64,000 nt of DNA, taken from positions 18,997 through 82,996 of the forward strand of contig CAMVCQ010000001.1 in the NCBI GenBank assembly GCA_947166015.1, given 5' to 3'. This document shows positions 1-10,416 of the stretch, in pieces. Position 1 is the first letter of the stretch. The number at the start of each line of letters is the position of its first letter. The position numbers were made by a program, and so were the translations under genes. The stretch is from an uncultured Lachnospiraceae bacterium. Lineage in GTDB: Bacteria; Bacillota; Clostridia; Lachnospirales; Lachnospiraceae. The notes beneath the pieces are model-generated. The model was not told the DNA's origin. It saw only the letters and a list, made by a program, of their open reading frames with translations, and searched no databases.

Positions 1-98
1 CGGTACAGGTCGTTATAGTATTTCTCGTACAGCAGCGCAAAAGCGTTTGAATCACCGTTTTTTGCCTGCTTCACAAGCTTCCACTGTGCATCTGTCAT
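1..98 (-). CDS. RNA polymerase sigma-70 family (ECF-like) factor, N-terminal fragment truncated by window edge
   Basis: Reverse complement reads MTDAQWKLVKQAKNGDSNAFALLYEKYYNDLY..., typical sigma-70 region 2 start; RBS AAGGAG upstream of the ATG at 98. Not in the ORF track because it is short and truncated. Confidence 0.75.
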   Translation of the reverse strand, partial: MTDAQWKLVKQAKNGDSNAFALLYEKYYNDLY

Positions 99-331
99 AG
101 CTTATCTCCTTACTCTTTCACTTTGTTTTTCGACGTCGTACCATCACTTTGGCCACAAATGATGGTTTTCATGTATTAGAGTATTTTGATCACAGAAGTG
201 TTGCAACTTTTTTCATTTTTTTCTATTCGCGTGCCACATACACCCCTGAATTGTATTTATCATTTAGTTTTACTATACATTTTTTCGGGAAAAAGTCAAG
301 AAAATATAGGATTTTCTGCCACATCAGCTCA

Positions 332-360
332 TTGACAAATCGGTTGCCAATCCTTATAAT
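332..360 (+). promoter_or_regulatory. Consensus sigma-A promoter (TTGACA-17-TATAAT) for the downstream helicase
   Basis: TTGACA at 332-337, TATAAT at 355-360, spacer exactly 17 bp. Confidence 0.75.
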
Positions 361-501
361 GTACTCATATCGTCTCATTAGAATAAAGGTTACTTTTCAC
401 AGGTAATCAAAAAAAGCTTGTAACTGTTATTTAGTAAACACCGACTTATGCTTTTGTGCTTATGATAATCCGAGCACAAAGCGACTAAACAAAATATAAA
501 T

Positions 502-3015
502 ATGTCAAAATCAGAATCAATAACAAAAATCTCCGTTCGCAACCTCGTTGAATTCATCCTGCGAGAGGGCGATATCACCACCTCGGAGACAGGCGGTCCA
601 TCTGTGGAGCTTATGCAGATGGGCAGCCGTATTCACAGAAAGATACAAAAATCAATGGGGCCCGGCTATGAAGCCGAGGTCCCGCTTTCTACGTGTAAAC
701 GCATAAAAAGTCCCGAAACCGGCAGATTTTTCACATTGATGATAGAAGGTCGTGCTGACGGTATCATCAGAGGTTACCGACCCGCGACAGATGCCGCAGA
801 TAAAACCGAAAAAAACAAAAATAAATCTAAGGCTATCAATTCCAAAAAAAGCAAAAAATCATCCGTAGAACCTGAGCTTACTGTCGATGAGATCAAAGGG
901 GTTATGCACTCCATAAAAGATATGGATGCACCTGAACCTCTGCACCTTGCACAGGCTATGTGCTATGCGTATATGATCCTTGAAAACGATCCTGCCGATG
1001 AGATAACCGTACAGATAACATACTGTCAGATGGAGACAGAAAGCATCCGTCGTTTCAAAGAGAAAAAGACCAGACAAGAAATAAAAAAATGGTTCAAAAA
1101 ACTGATCGAGCTGTATAAGCCCTGGGCCATATATTCTCATGATCACGAGATAAAAAGAAATGCTTCCATCGACGAGCTTGGTTTTCCATATGAATTTCGT
1201 CCCGGTCAGAAGGATCTGATCGCATATACCTACAAGCAGATCGCAAATGAAGGTAAGCTTTTCATTCAGGCTCCGACTGGCGTCGGCAAAACTATCTCTA
1301 CTGTTTTCCCCTCCGTAAAAGCACTTAGCGAGGGCATAGCAGAGAGGATTTTTTATCTCACTGCAAAAACTATCACAAGGACCGTTGCCGAGGATTGTTT
1401 TTCATTATTATCAGAACAAAACCTTGTTTTTAAACCCATAACCCTGACTGCAAAAGAAAAGCTTTGCATACTCGATAAGCCCTCTTGCAATCCGGTCGAC
1501 TGCCCTTACGCAAAAGGACACTATGACAGGGTAAACGATGCTCTGTACGAAATGATAACTACAAGCGAAAAAATAACCCGTGAAACTATCCTTTCGTATG
1601 CGGAAAAATACGAAGTATGTCCTTTTGAACTAAGCCTGGATGCATCGCTGTTTTGTGATGCCATCATTTGTGATTATAATTATGTTTTTGATCCCAATGT
1701 TAGGCTCAAAAGATTCTTCGGAGACGGCAGGAAAACAGACAACATCCTGCTTATAGACGAGGCTCACAACCTCGTTGACCGCGCGAGGGAAATGTTTTCG
1801 GCAAGCATTATAAAAGAAGACTTTTTAGCTGTTTCAAAGGCATTTAAAAAAGAAGAGAAAAAAGAAAAAAATGCCCCCAAAAAAAGCAAGCTGCATTCAT
1901 TTGTCATGTCATTAGACAGTATAAACAGATCACTTTTGGAACTCAAAAAAACCTCTGACGGCTTTACTGTGATAAATGATATAGGAAGTATAGGGTTTAA
2001 ACTTTACAGAACCATCGCATTGTATGATGATATTTTCAAGATTTTCAGAGACAGGACACTTCCCGAAAAAGACAAAACACTTGAACTTTTTTTCAATGCA
2101 AGAAACTTTATTTCAATCTACGATGAGATTGATGATAATTACAAAATTTATACGGAGACGGATGACGATGGAAACTTCAAGCTGACGCTCGGGTGTATAG
2201 AGCCCGGAGACAGACTAAATGAAATCTGCAAAAATATACGATCAAGCATATTTTTCTCAGCAACTCTGCTTCCGATAAAGTACTACAAACAGCAGCTCGG
2301 AGGTGAACCGTCAGACCCCGCCGTCTACGCAGAGACATCGTTTTCACCAGACAACAGAACGATCATTATTTCAAGAGACGCCACATCTCTGTACAAAAAA
2401 AGATCTCCGGAAATGTATGCAAGGATAGCCACCTATATCGAAAAGCTTGCGATTTCAAGATTCGGAAATTACCTTGTATTTTTCCCATCATATGCTTTTA
2501 TGGACGAGGTTGCCGGACGCATAAATCTTCCGGACAAATATGCTCTTTTCGTCCAAGACAAGGTAATGCGTGAGTCCGATCGCGAAAAATTTTTGTCTGC
2601 TTTTGACAGCGAGGGCACAGTGGGACTGTGTGTGATGGGAGGTATTTTTTCGGAAGGGATAGATCTGCCGGGAGATAAGCTTATCGGCACTGCCATTGTT
2701 GGAAACGGCCTTCCGATGGTATGTGATATCAGAGAGCTATATCGAAGCTTTTATGAAGAAAAATACTCGCATGGCTTCGACTATGCATACAAGTACCCGG
2801 GACTCAGCAAGGTGTTGCAGGCAGGGGGACGAGTGATCCGTACGGAAAGCGACAGAGGCGTGATACTGCTTTTGGATGATAGATTTACACGCTCGGAATA
2901 CCGTTCACTTCTGCCCAGGGAATGGTCAAATATCAAGACTACCGATCTTTCTGATGTAGATAAACTCTTAAATGATTTTTGGCAAGAATCGTCCGGGCCG
3001 CACTCCGAATCATAG
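502..3015 (+). CDS. DinG/XPD-type (Rad3-like) ATP-dependent DNA helicase with N-terminal PD-(D/E)XK (Cas4/RecB-like) nuclease domain
   Basis: Walker A QAPTGVGKTIS, DEAH box LLIDEAHN, FeS-type cysteines (LCILDKPSCNPVDCP...YEVCPF), N-terminal GRADGI...DEIKG...QAMCYAY nuclease motifs. Confidence 0.85.
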   Translation: MSKSESITKISVRNLVEFILREGDITTSETGGPSVELMQMGSRIHRKIQKSMGPGYEAEVPLSTCKRIKSPETGRFFTLMIEGRADGIIRGYRPATDAADKTEKNKNKSKAINSKKSKKSSVEPELTVDEIKGVMHSIKDMDAPEPLHLAQAMCYAYMILENDPADEITVQITYCQMETESIRRFKEKKTRQEIKKWFKKLIELYKPWAIYSHDHEIKRNASIDELGFPYEFRPGQKDLIAYTYKQIANEGKLFIQAPTGVGKTISTVFPSVKALSEGIAERIFYLTAKTITRTVAEDCFSLLSEQNLVFKPITLTAKEKLCILDKPSCNPVDCPYAKGHYDRVNDALYEMITTSEKITRETILSYAEKYEVCPFELSLDASLFCDAIICDYNYVFDPNVRLKRFFGDGRKTDNILLIDEAHNLVDRAREMFSASIIKEDFLAVSKAFKKEEKKEKNAPKKSKLHSFVMSLDSINRSLLELKKTSDGFTVINDIGSIGFKLYRTIALYDDIFKIFRDRTLPEKDKTLELFFNARNFISIYDEIDDNYKIYTETDDDGNFKLTLGCIEPGDRLNEICKNIRSSIFFSATLLPIKYYKQQLGGEPSDPAVYAETSFSPDNRTIIISRDATSLYKKRSPEMYARIATYIEKLAISRFGNYLVFFPSYAFMDEVAGRINLPDKYALFVQDKVMRESDREKFLSAFDSEGTVGLCVMGGIFSEGIDLPGDKLIGTAIVGNGLPMVCDIRELYRSFYEEKYSHGFDYAYKYPGLSKVLQAGGRVIRTESDRGVILLLDDRFTRSEYRSLLPREWSNIKTTDLSDVDKLLNDFWQESSGPHSES

Positions 3016-4950
3016 TCTGGATGTATCCGCAACTCCTTCGCATGCATAACCCAGTCCAAGCAGACACCAATACACAGGTGCTACTGTGATAGTTGAATCA
3101 TTGGCAAATCCCACTATCAGATAGCCTGTTGCAGCTGCAGCGGTCACGATCACAACATTTTTATATACAGGCTCTGTTTTTGCATCAATCTTTTTCTTTG
3201 AAAAGCACAGGACAAATGCCCGTATCAAAAACACCACATATAATGCAAGAAATCCAAGTAGCGCAGGCAACCCATCCTGAACCCATATCTGCATATACAT
3301 ATCGTGAGGCTTTGTTATCGTCTGGTTCTCATAACCCATATATTTTTTCCCAACATAATCATCATTTGGAAATGCGTAAACGAAGTTGTCAGGACCTGTT
3401 CCTATCAACAGATGTTCTGTCAAAAGAGGTATGGTCCTCGACCATATATATCCTCTCCTGGATGCAAAATAATACTTGTTTTTAAACCCTGCTTTTTCTA
3501 CATCCTTTAGTGTATCAATCCTATTGAAAGAATTGTATATATAAATGTCATCCTCTACCGGAGTGAAATTCCAGATATTTTGTCCATCCTGCACGGATAT
3601 CAGAGGGATCGATCCATTATCCGTTTCCTCATCAAGTCCGCTTTTTAGCGAGCTTGTCGCATAGTTTCCCACAAAAATATCATATTCTTTTTTGTAGTTT
3701 TCGTACTCATCCGCTTCAGCAAATCTAAACGACTGGCTGAATCTGATCGGCTCGTAACCTTCTTCCGATACGGTTACTGACATCATATCATCGCCCTGAT
3801 CAGTTTTAATTTCTTTACCTGAATCATCTTTTAGTTTAACTATATTTTTTATATTTCCAATCGAGTTTTTGAGCTCATTTGTGTTTATTTCAGCAATCAT
3901 TTTTTTGCCTGAGCCTGTTGTTATATTTATCTTGTTTTCAGAAGTTGTCATCGATTCTATATAATAATTCTCCGTTCCCTCTCCAAACAGCTTTGCAAAA
4001 AATGACGGCTGAAGGATAACGATACTGACCGCGGCTCCAATGAGAATTGCAGTTCCGGAGATCGCGATAATTTTTGCTTTTTTAAGCTTAGGAAGAATAA
4101 GTATACCGGCAACAACACCGGCTATCAGAACTCCGAGAATTCCGGTCAGAGACTTTGATGCAAGAAGTGTGATCACAAGCAGGATAGAAGTCAAGGACGC
4201 TGTAATCCTCCTCCAAAGCTTCTCTCCGCATATCACATTGAAAACGCAATACGGCAGGATAAGGGCAACATACGAACCAACATAGTTCGGATTGTACAAT
4301 GTCACATAAGACATACCTTTTCCGAAGTTTAGCTTTATGTTGAATTTCGACAGGTCCATACCACCCGCAAGCTCCGGTGTAAGTATCATCTTTGCCCAGT
4401 CGCTTTGGATCCAGTCTATACCTATTGCCTGGAAAAACCCAAGAATCCCGACCACTGCGGCTGCTATCATAACAACATCAAGAATAAATCTGACAAGCTT
4501 AACAGTCCTTAGAAATCCAAACGCCAAAAGGAAGCAAGCTATATAAGCAAACAAAACAAGCCATCCCTCGAACTGCTCATATCCTCCGAAAAATGCCTCG
4601 TATGTATGTGATGCAAAAATAGCCGAAACAAGAGACCCTATGCCAAAAAGCCCCAGACAGACAAGTGGCACCACAGACCTTTTGTTCAAAAAAGACCTGT
4701 CATAGAATGCCATCAAGTAGATCAAAAAGAATAACGCAAAAATGCCCATTGCACGGATCGCAAGAGCTTTATAATACAGGAAAAAATCATTCAGCCTTCC
4801 ACCAGCGGAAAACCAGGCATTTTTCTCAAGCCCGCAGTCATACACGTGAATTATGGTGATAAGCGGCACGACTGCGATCATTATGATAAGTGGCGCAAGC
4901 CACATTTTTGAAAGCTTTTCGCCGTTTTTTCCGGTCATCTCGTTACTCAT
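3010..4950 (-). CDS. O-antigen ligase/Wzy-like polytopic membrane protein
   Basis: Multiple TM segments, large extracytoplasmic loop with RRGYIWSRTIPLLTEHLLIGTGPDNFVYAFP and KPHDMYMQIWVQDGLPALLGFL, typical of the O-antigen ligase family. Confidence 0.75.
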   Translation of the reverse strand: MSNEMTGKNGEKLSKMWLAPLIIMIAVVPLITIIHVYDCGLEKNAWFSAGGRLNDFFLYYKALAIRAMGIFALFFLIYLMAFYDRSFLNKRSVVPLVCLGLFGIGSLVSAIFASHTYEAFFGGYEQFEGWLVLFAYIACFLLAFGFLRTVKLVRFILDVVMIAAAVVGILGFFQAIGIDWIQSDWAKMILTPELAGGMDLSKFNIKLNFGKGMSYVTLYNPNYVGSYVALILPYCVFNVICGEKLWRRITASLTSILLVITLLASKSLTGILGVLIAGVVAGILILPKLKKAKIIAISGTAILIGAAVSIVILQPSFFAKLFGEGTENYYIESMTTSENKINITTGSGKKMIAEINTNELKNSIGNIKNIVKLKDDSGKEIKTDQGDDMMSVTVSEEGYEPIRFSQSFRFAEADEYENYKKEYDIFVGNYATSSLKSGLDEETDNGSIPLISVQDGQNIWNFTPVEDDIYIYNSFNRIDTLKDVEKAGFKNKYYFASRRGYIWSRTIPLLTEHLLIGTGPDNFVYAFPNDDYVGKKYMGYENQTITKPHDMYMQIWVQDGLPALLGFLALYVVFLIRAFVLCFSKKKIDAKTEPVYKNVVIVTAAAATGYLIVGFANDSTITVAPVYWCLLGLGYACEGVADTSRL

Positions 4951-5031
4951 TTTCTGTTCTCTCCCTGATGAATAGTAGCATTTGACATATATGTATTTGT
5001 GAAGCTCGTCGCTTAATCCGGTTTAATTGTT

Positions 5032-5433
5032 TTACAATTCATCAAGCTTTTTGTGGATAAATTCATCCCACTGACTGTCGTCATCACCGTCAGCTCCTTC
5101 ACTTGAGTCATCTGTGTCTATTTCGATGTTTTCAGGAAGCTCTCCGTCATCATCGACCTGTTCCATGATCGATTCAAAAACACCGCCAACCTCCTCAAGA
5201 AGCTTCGGGTCATCAATATTTGAAAGAGTGAACTCGACCTCATCTCCCTGGTCCTCAAATTCAACGGCAAAAAGATACGCCTCAGCGATATTTTCATCCG
5301 TAGGTGTAAGTGCCGCATACGCTGCGTCATCGTACTCAAACATTGCGATAACCTGGCACTCCGTCGTTGTTCCATCCTCTTCCTCGATATCAAGAATGAT
5401 ATCATCCATTTCATTAAGATCAGGTAATTCCAT
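5032..5433 (-). CDS. DUF1292 family protein
   Basis: Acidic small protein MELPDLNEMDDIILDIEEEDGTTTECQVIAMFEYDD...YLFAVEFEDQGDEVEFTLSNIDD; RBS GGAGG before the internal ATG at 5433 (ORF track start 5490 is probably too long). Confidence 0.75.
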   Translation of the reverse strand: MELPDLNEMDDIILDIEEEDGTTTECQVIAMFEYDDAAYAALTPTDENIAEAYLFAVEFEDQGDEVEFTLSNIDDPKLLEEVGGVFESIMEQVDDDGELPENIEIDTDDSSEGADGDDDSQWDEFIHKKLDEL

Positions 5434-5486
5434 TCGTTTTTCCTCCATTTTTTTATAATTATTGTACTTTTTAAATTGTATTTTTT

Positions 5487-7328
5487 TCAAGCGAGTCCGG
5501 GATCTATCTCTGTTAAAAAACGGGATACGGTCGCAGTTTTGTTGTGCCTTTTTCGGACATAAGATAGGTGAAGTTTTTCCTTTGCGCGAGTCATGGCAAC
5601 ATACAACATCCTTCTCTCTTCCTCTATCTCAGCCGGAAGAACAGCCTTCCTGTACGGGCAAACCTTGTCAACTATTGTAGGTATAAATACAACATCAAAC
5701 TCAAGTCCTTTTGCTGAATGCATCGTCATAAGCTGGATCCCCGATGTCTTTTTTTCCTTGCTTCCCTGCTTTTCTCTCATCTGCTCTTCATAGCCGTCCA
5801 CAAAAGAAAGCCACTCATATATGCTCGTCATTCCCGATGCTGACTCCGCTATCTCATCTGCAATCTCGATCCAGTCATCCGGTTTTACTCCGCTTTCTTT
5901 TGCCTTTTCTTTGAGATAATCATTGTATCCTATCTGATATCTGATATAATGAATAGCCGACATAGGTGTCATATTTTTCAATGCCAGTATGTCACTTTCA
6001 AATTCTTTTATCCTGTCTATCATCCAGTACTGATTGTTTTTGAAATAATAATTTCTGACTTCGCGCATATTTACAGTTCTACCGGTAAACGCTTTTCTGC
6101 TGATATATCTGACAGGTCTGTTTATGATCTTGAGATATGATTCCCTTGAATTATCCCCCAGCGCGATCTTTAAATATGTTATTATATCTCTGCCGACAAA
6201 TGTTTTAAAAATGTTCGGCAATGACTCTTTCATCGAAAAATCATAACCATACTCCATAAGCTTTCCGGCTATGGTCCGCATCTGGATATTTGTTCGAAAC
6301 AGAACTGCGATCTGCTCCGGCTCAACCCCTACATCAAGGTATTGTTTTATCTGAGTACATATCTGCTCAGCCTCTGAGCGGAGGTCTGAATACGATCCTA
6401 TATGGACTTTTTCTCCCTCTCCGTTGTATGATTTAATCTCTTTTTTGTATCTTTTTTTATTTGCAGAAATAAGCTTACCTGACGCAGATAATATCTGTGA
6501 TGTTGATCTGTAATTCATATCGAGCAACACAGTTTTTGCATCCGGATACTGCTTTTTGAAACCAAGCATGATATCAGGTCTCGCACCGCGAAATCCATAT
6601 ATCGACTGATCGTCATCACCCACTATAAAAATATTGTTTTCGGGCGCTGCAAGCATTTTTATATTTTCATACTGGAGTCTGTTTATATCCTGGAATTCAT
6701 CGATAAGGATGTATCTGTACATACTCTGCCATCCCTCTAAGATGTCTTTTCTCTGAGTCAGAAGATCGTATGTGTAGAGCACCATATCATCAAAATCAAG
6801 CGCTCTGTGAAAATGAAGTCTTTCCTGATAACCGTTGTAAATGCTTTTGAAAACTGATTCGGGACAGCTCGATGAATAGTAATTATCTATATCAATATGA
6901 TCGCTTTTTATCCTTGATATTTCTTTCTCGACATCCTCCAAAAACTCCTGTTTATCCTCAACCTCATACCCCGTTTCGGCTATAGCCTCCCCGATCAGCC
7001 TGTACTTCAGACTGTCGGTAACTATATCTTTGTTCTCGAACCGGTATGCTTTTTTTAGGATTCCGAAAAATATTGAGTGAAACGTCCCAAATGATACACC
7101 ATGATATTTGCCTTTACATAACGCAACAAACCTGTCTCGCATCTGAGACGCTGCCGCCCTCGAAAAAGTAACAACCAATATCTGTTCGGGCAAAACACCA
7201 TACTCGGATATAAGGTTATATATCCTGTTTGTGATCACATATGTCTTGCCCGCTCCGGGTCCCGCAAGTACCATCATCGGGCCGTCGCCGTGATGTATCG
7301 CGTCGTATTGTGCCTTGCTTGTTTTCAT
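5487..7328 (-). CDS. UvrD/PcrA-like superfamily 1 ATP-dependent helicase (short form, 613 aa)
   Basis: Walker A AGPGAGKTYVI, LIDEFQDINRLQYE, VGDDDQSIYGFRGA, MTMHSAKGLEFD, MLYVAMTRAKEKL motifs. Confidence 0.9.
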   Translation of the reverse strand: MKTSKAQYDAIHHGDGPMMVLAGPGAGKTYVITNRIYNLISEYGVLPEQILVVTFSRAAASQMRDRFVALCKGKYHGVSFGTFHSIFFGILKKAYRFENKDIVTDSLKYRLIGEAIAETGYEVEDKQEFLEDVEKEISRIKSDHIDIDNYYSSSCPESVFKSIYNGYQERLHFHRALDFDDMVLYTYDLLTQRKDILEGWQSMYRYILIDEFQDINRLQYENIKMLAAPENNIFIVGDDDQSIYGFRGARPDIMLGFKKQYPDAKTVLLDMNYRSTSQILSASGKLISANKKRYKKEIKSYNGEGEKVHIGSYSDLRSEAEQICTQIKQYLDVGVEPEQIAVLFRTNIQMRTIAGKLMEYGYDFSMKESLPNIFKTFVGRDIITYLKIALGDNSRESYLKIINRPVRYISRKAFTGRTVNMREVRNYYFKNNQYWMIDRIKEFESDILALKNMTPMSAIHYIRYQIGYNDYLKEKAKESGVKPDDWIEIADEIAESASGMTSIYEWLSFVDGYEEQMREKQGSKEKKTSGIQLMTMHSAKGLEFDVVFIPTIVDKVCPYRKAVLPAEIEEERRMLYVAMTRAKEKLHLSYVRKRHNKTATVSRFLTEIDPGLA

Positions 7329-8786
7329 CTATGAAAGCTTTTTGATACCTGTTTTTATCCTTTCTATCGACTCATCTTTTCCTAGTATTTCCATTATTTC
7401 ATACGCTCCGCCCGGTGTCATCTGCTTACCTGAAACAGCGGTACGAAGCGGCCAAAGTATCTGTCCGTTTTTGCACTCTTTTTTCTCGACATACGCTTTT
7501 ACAACAGCTTCCAAACTGTCATGATCGAAGCTTTCAAGCTTTTCAAGCTCGGGAAGTATCTCTGTCAATGCTTCCAAAGAATTCTCCGAATTTGTTTTCA
7601 TTTTTTTGTGAGTATACATCTCGATATCATAATCAGGAAGCGCCTCAAAAAAGTCGATTTTTTCTGCGATATCGGTAAATACTTCTATCCTTGATTTAAC
7701 CAGATCGGCTATGTATTTTTTGTCGATATCGGATGATATAACCTTGTCAATCTCGGGAAGCGCATAGCTGTAATAACGCTCATCATCCATCGCTTTTATA
7801 TACTCCCCATTCATCCAGCGAAGCTTATTTATATCAAATACTGCAGGGGATTTATTGATCCTTTTGTAATCAAATACTTTTACAAGCTCATCGAGGTTGT
7901 ATATCTCTCTGTCCTCAGCCGGACTCCACCCGAGAAGTGCCACATAATTCACTACTGCCTCCGGCAAAAATCCAAGCTCCATCAAATCCTCAAATGATGA
8001 AGCACCTGATCTTTTTGACAGCTTTTTGTGGTTTTCGTCAGTGATGACAGGGCAGTGGATATATACCGGGATATCCCATCCAAACGCCTGGTAAAGACGG
8101 TTGTATTTCGGTGCAGACGAGAGGTATTCGTTTCCTCTGACAACGTGAGTTATCCCCATCAAATGGTCGTCAACAACATTGGCAAAGTTGTATGTCGGAT
8201 ACCCGTCAGACTTGATAAGTACCATATCATCAAGCTCTGCATTTGGTGCAGTAATTGTACCGTAGATAACATCATCAAATGATGTCTCTCCTTCGGTTGG
8301 GTTGTTTTGCCTGATCACATACGGTATCCCCGATGCAAGCTTTTCTTCTACTTCTTCTTTGCTAAGTGACAGACAGTGTTTATCGTACTTTGCAACATCG
8401 TCACCTTTTTCCTCTACCTGTCTGTGAAGTTCTTCAAGTCTTTCTTTTGTACAAAAACAATAGTATGCTTCGCCTTTATCTACAAGCTCTTTTGCATACT
8501 TCATGTATATACCGGTCTTAACTCTCTCACTCTGCACATACGGTCCCACGCCACCGTCCTTGTCAGGTCCTTCGTCGTGAGATAGTCCCGCTTTTTGCAT
8601 AGTTGAATTGATGATATCTATCGCACCCTCAACATATCTTTCCTGATCTGTATCCTCTATACGCAGCAAAAAATCACCGTTTTCATGCTTTGCGATCAAA
8701 TACGCATACAATGCTGTTCTTAAGTTTCCCACATGCATTTTTCCGGTGGGACTCGGAGCAAATCTGGTTCTTATTTTAGTACTCAT
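7329..8786 (-). CDS. gltX: Glutamyl-tRNA synthetase
   Basis: [23 protein letters not shown] (HIGH-type), KLSKRSG (KMSKS-type). Confidence 0.97.
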   Translation of the reverse strand: MSTKIRTRFAPSPTGKMHVGNLRTALYAYLIAKHENGDFLLRIEDTDQERYVEGAIDIINSTMQKAGLSHDEGPDKDGGVGPYVQSERVKTGIYMKYAKELVDKGEAYYCFCTKERLEELHRQVEEKGDDVAKYDKHCLSLSKEEVEEKLASGIPYVIRQNNPTEGETSFDDVIYGTITAPNAELDDMVLIKSDGYPTYNFANVVDDHLMGITHVVRGNEYLSSAPKYNRLYQAFGWDIPVYIHCPVITDENHKKLSKRSGASSFEDLMELGFLPEAVVNYVALLGWSPAEDREIYNLDELVKVFDYKRINKSPAVFDINKLRWMNGEYIKAMDDERYYSYALPEIDKVISSDIDKKYIADLVKSRIEVFTDIAEKIDFFEALPDYDIEMYTHKKMKTNSENSLEALTEILPELEKLESFDHDSLEAVVKAYVEKKECKNGQILWPLRTAVSGKQMTPGGAYEIMEILGKDESIERIKTGIKKLS

Positions 8787-8836
8787 TTTTTCAGCCTTTC
8801 AAGAATATCTTTATCCAAAATTGAATTCTCTTTACA

Positions 8837-9454
8837 TCAGTCTTCCATAGCATCAAGGTAAGCCTTCAGACAGGTTACCGTGCCGTCGATACCGGATAGA
8901 TCGCTTCGTATCGCAAGGTCATAATTAAGTACATTGTCCCAGCGTTCTCCGGCATGATATTTATAATAATTCGCCCTTGTTTTATCTTTTTTCAAAACAA
9001 GCTCAGCTGCCCTTGCCTGCGGCAACATATCTATTTCTATAGACCTTCTGATCCTGAAATCAACAGACGCAGAAATGAAAAGATTTACTATGTCATCTCT
9101 GTTTCTGAGGATATAGTCTGCGCATCTTCCTACTATGATACATGGACCGCTCTCGGCAAATTTTTTGATGACATTTGCCTGTGCAAGAAATATCCTGTCA
9201 TCCAGTGATAAGCCCGCATATCCGATATCCTGCGTTGAAAATACGTTCATTCCCATTGCGATCGAATACAAAAGACTGTTGGTTGCTTTTTCCTCGGCTC
9301 TCTCAAACGCTGCCTCAGCAAAGCCTGTTTCTTTTGCAGCCTTTGAGATGATCTCGTTGTCATAGAACGGGATATCATAGCACTCGGCAAGCTTTTTTCC
9401 GATTTCTCTTCCGCCGCTTCCGTACTGTCTGTTGATAGTGATAATCTTGTTCAT
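8837..9454 (-). CDS. Cytidylate kinase-like family protein
   Basis: ITINRQYGSGGREIGKKLAE P-loop and overall length typical of the family. Confidence 0.88.
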   Translation of the reverse strand: MNKIITINRQYGSGGREIGKKLAECYDIPFYDNEIISKAAKETGFAEAAFERAEEKATNSLLYSIAMGMNVFSTQDIGYAGLSLDDRIFLAQANVIKKFAESGPCIIVGRCADYILRNRDDIVNLFISASVDFRIRRSIEIDMLPQARAAELVLKKDKTRANYYKYHAGERWDNVLNYDLAIRSDLSGIDGTVTCLKAYLDAMED

Positions 9455-9470
9455 ATAATCCCTCCCATAA

Positions 9471-10211
9471 TCATTTCAAAAATGAATCGATACCGTCTGC
9501 GATTCCTTTGACCATTTTTTTCTGATATGATTTTTTTTGCATCTTTCTGTCTTCACCGGGATTACTCATAAATCCCATTTCTATGATAGTGACGGGGACT
9601 TTTGCCCAATTGATGCCTGACATTGTATTGGTCTTCCAAACGCCTCTTGATCTCGCACCCGTCGCTTTGCAGAACTTTTTGATCACACACTTTGCAAGCT
9701 TTTGGCTTTTTTTGCGGTTTGATTTGGACATATAACTATTTTTGAGTGTCGGAGCGATGGTCATTGCACCAACCGCTGCCGAGCTGCTTGACGAATCGGC
9801 ATGTATCCTGATAAACGCATCAGCTTTTGCATCATTGGCTATTTTTGCACGCTTAGAATTTGAGATATTTACATTATTTTTTGTGCGTACCATCACAACC
9901 TTGTAACCGCGTTTAACAAGCTCTTTTTTCAGTTTTTTTGCTATTACAAGAGTAAGCTTATACTCGGGTACGTGCGTTACACAGCCGCTACATCCGCCGG
10001 TAACTTTCATTTTTTTTGTCTTCGCACCGGGACCTATCGGCTCAAGCTTTGTGTTTGCGCGAGCCTGGTGACCGGCATCTATACAGATAACTTTTTTGTC
10101 TTCATTCTCTTTTTGCGTCTTTGCAATACTTTTTGATGAATAAGTCGCCACTGACGACAACACCAGGGCAAACAAAAGACCACCGGCAAGTATCCTTTTC
10201 AGATTTTTCAT
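9471..10211 (-). CDS. N-acetylmuramoyl-L-alanine amidase (Amidase_3), secreted
   Basis: CIDAGHQ...RTKNN...FIRIHADS...VTIIEMGFMSNPGED motifs; signal peptide MKNLKRILAGGLLFALVLSSVA; RBS GGAGGG before 10211. Confidence 0.88.
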   Translation of the reverse strand: MKNLKRILAGGLLFALVLSSVATYSSKSIAKTQKENEDKKVICIDAGHQARANTKLEPIGPGAKTKKMKVTGGCSGCVTHVPEYKLTLVIAKKLKKELVKRGYKVVMVRTKNNVNISNSKRAKIANDAKADAFIRIHADSSSSSAAVGAMTIAPTLKNSYMSKSNRKKSQKLAKCVIKKFCKATGARSRGVWKTNTMSGINWAKVPVTIIEMGFMSNPGEDRKMQKKSYQKKMVKGIADGIDSFLK

Positions 10212-10416
10212 TTTTTCCCTCCGATTGAAGTGATCATCTGGTCTTTGACCTCGGCTCAGATTTGCGTAGAATACGAAACAGCGCAAAAAGCCGTCCAAAA
10301 ATCAGCTTTACGTTATATGATAACATTTTTTTCTTGAATTTTCAACTGTTTTCGTATATTATAATACCGTGCTTATTCAGTGTGAAACGAATCCAAGTAT
10401 CTTTTGGAGGATTAAT

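Noticed and set aside
149-406. 85-aa plus-strand ORF upstream of the helicase
   Set aside because: Overlaps the consensus promoter region, no RBS, low-complexity Phe/Tyr-rich translation.
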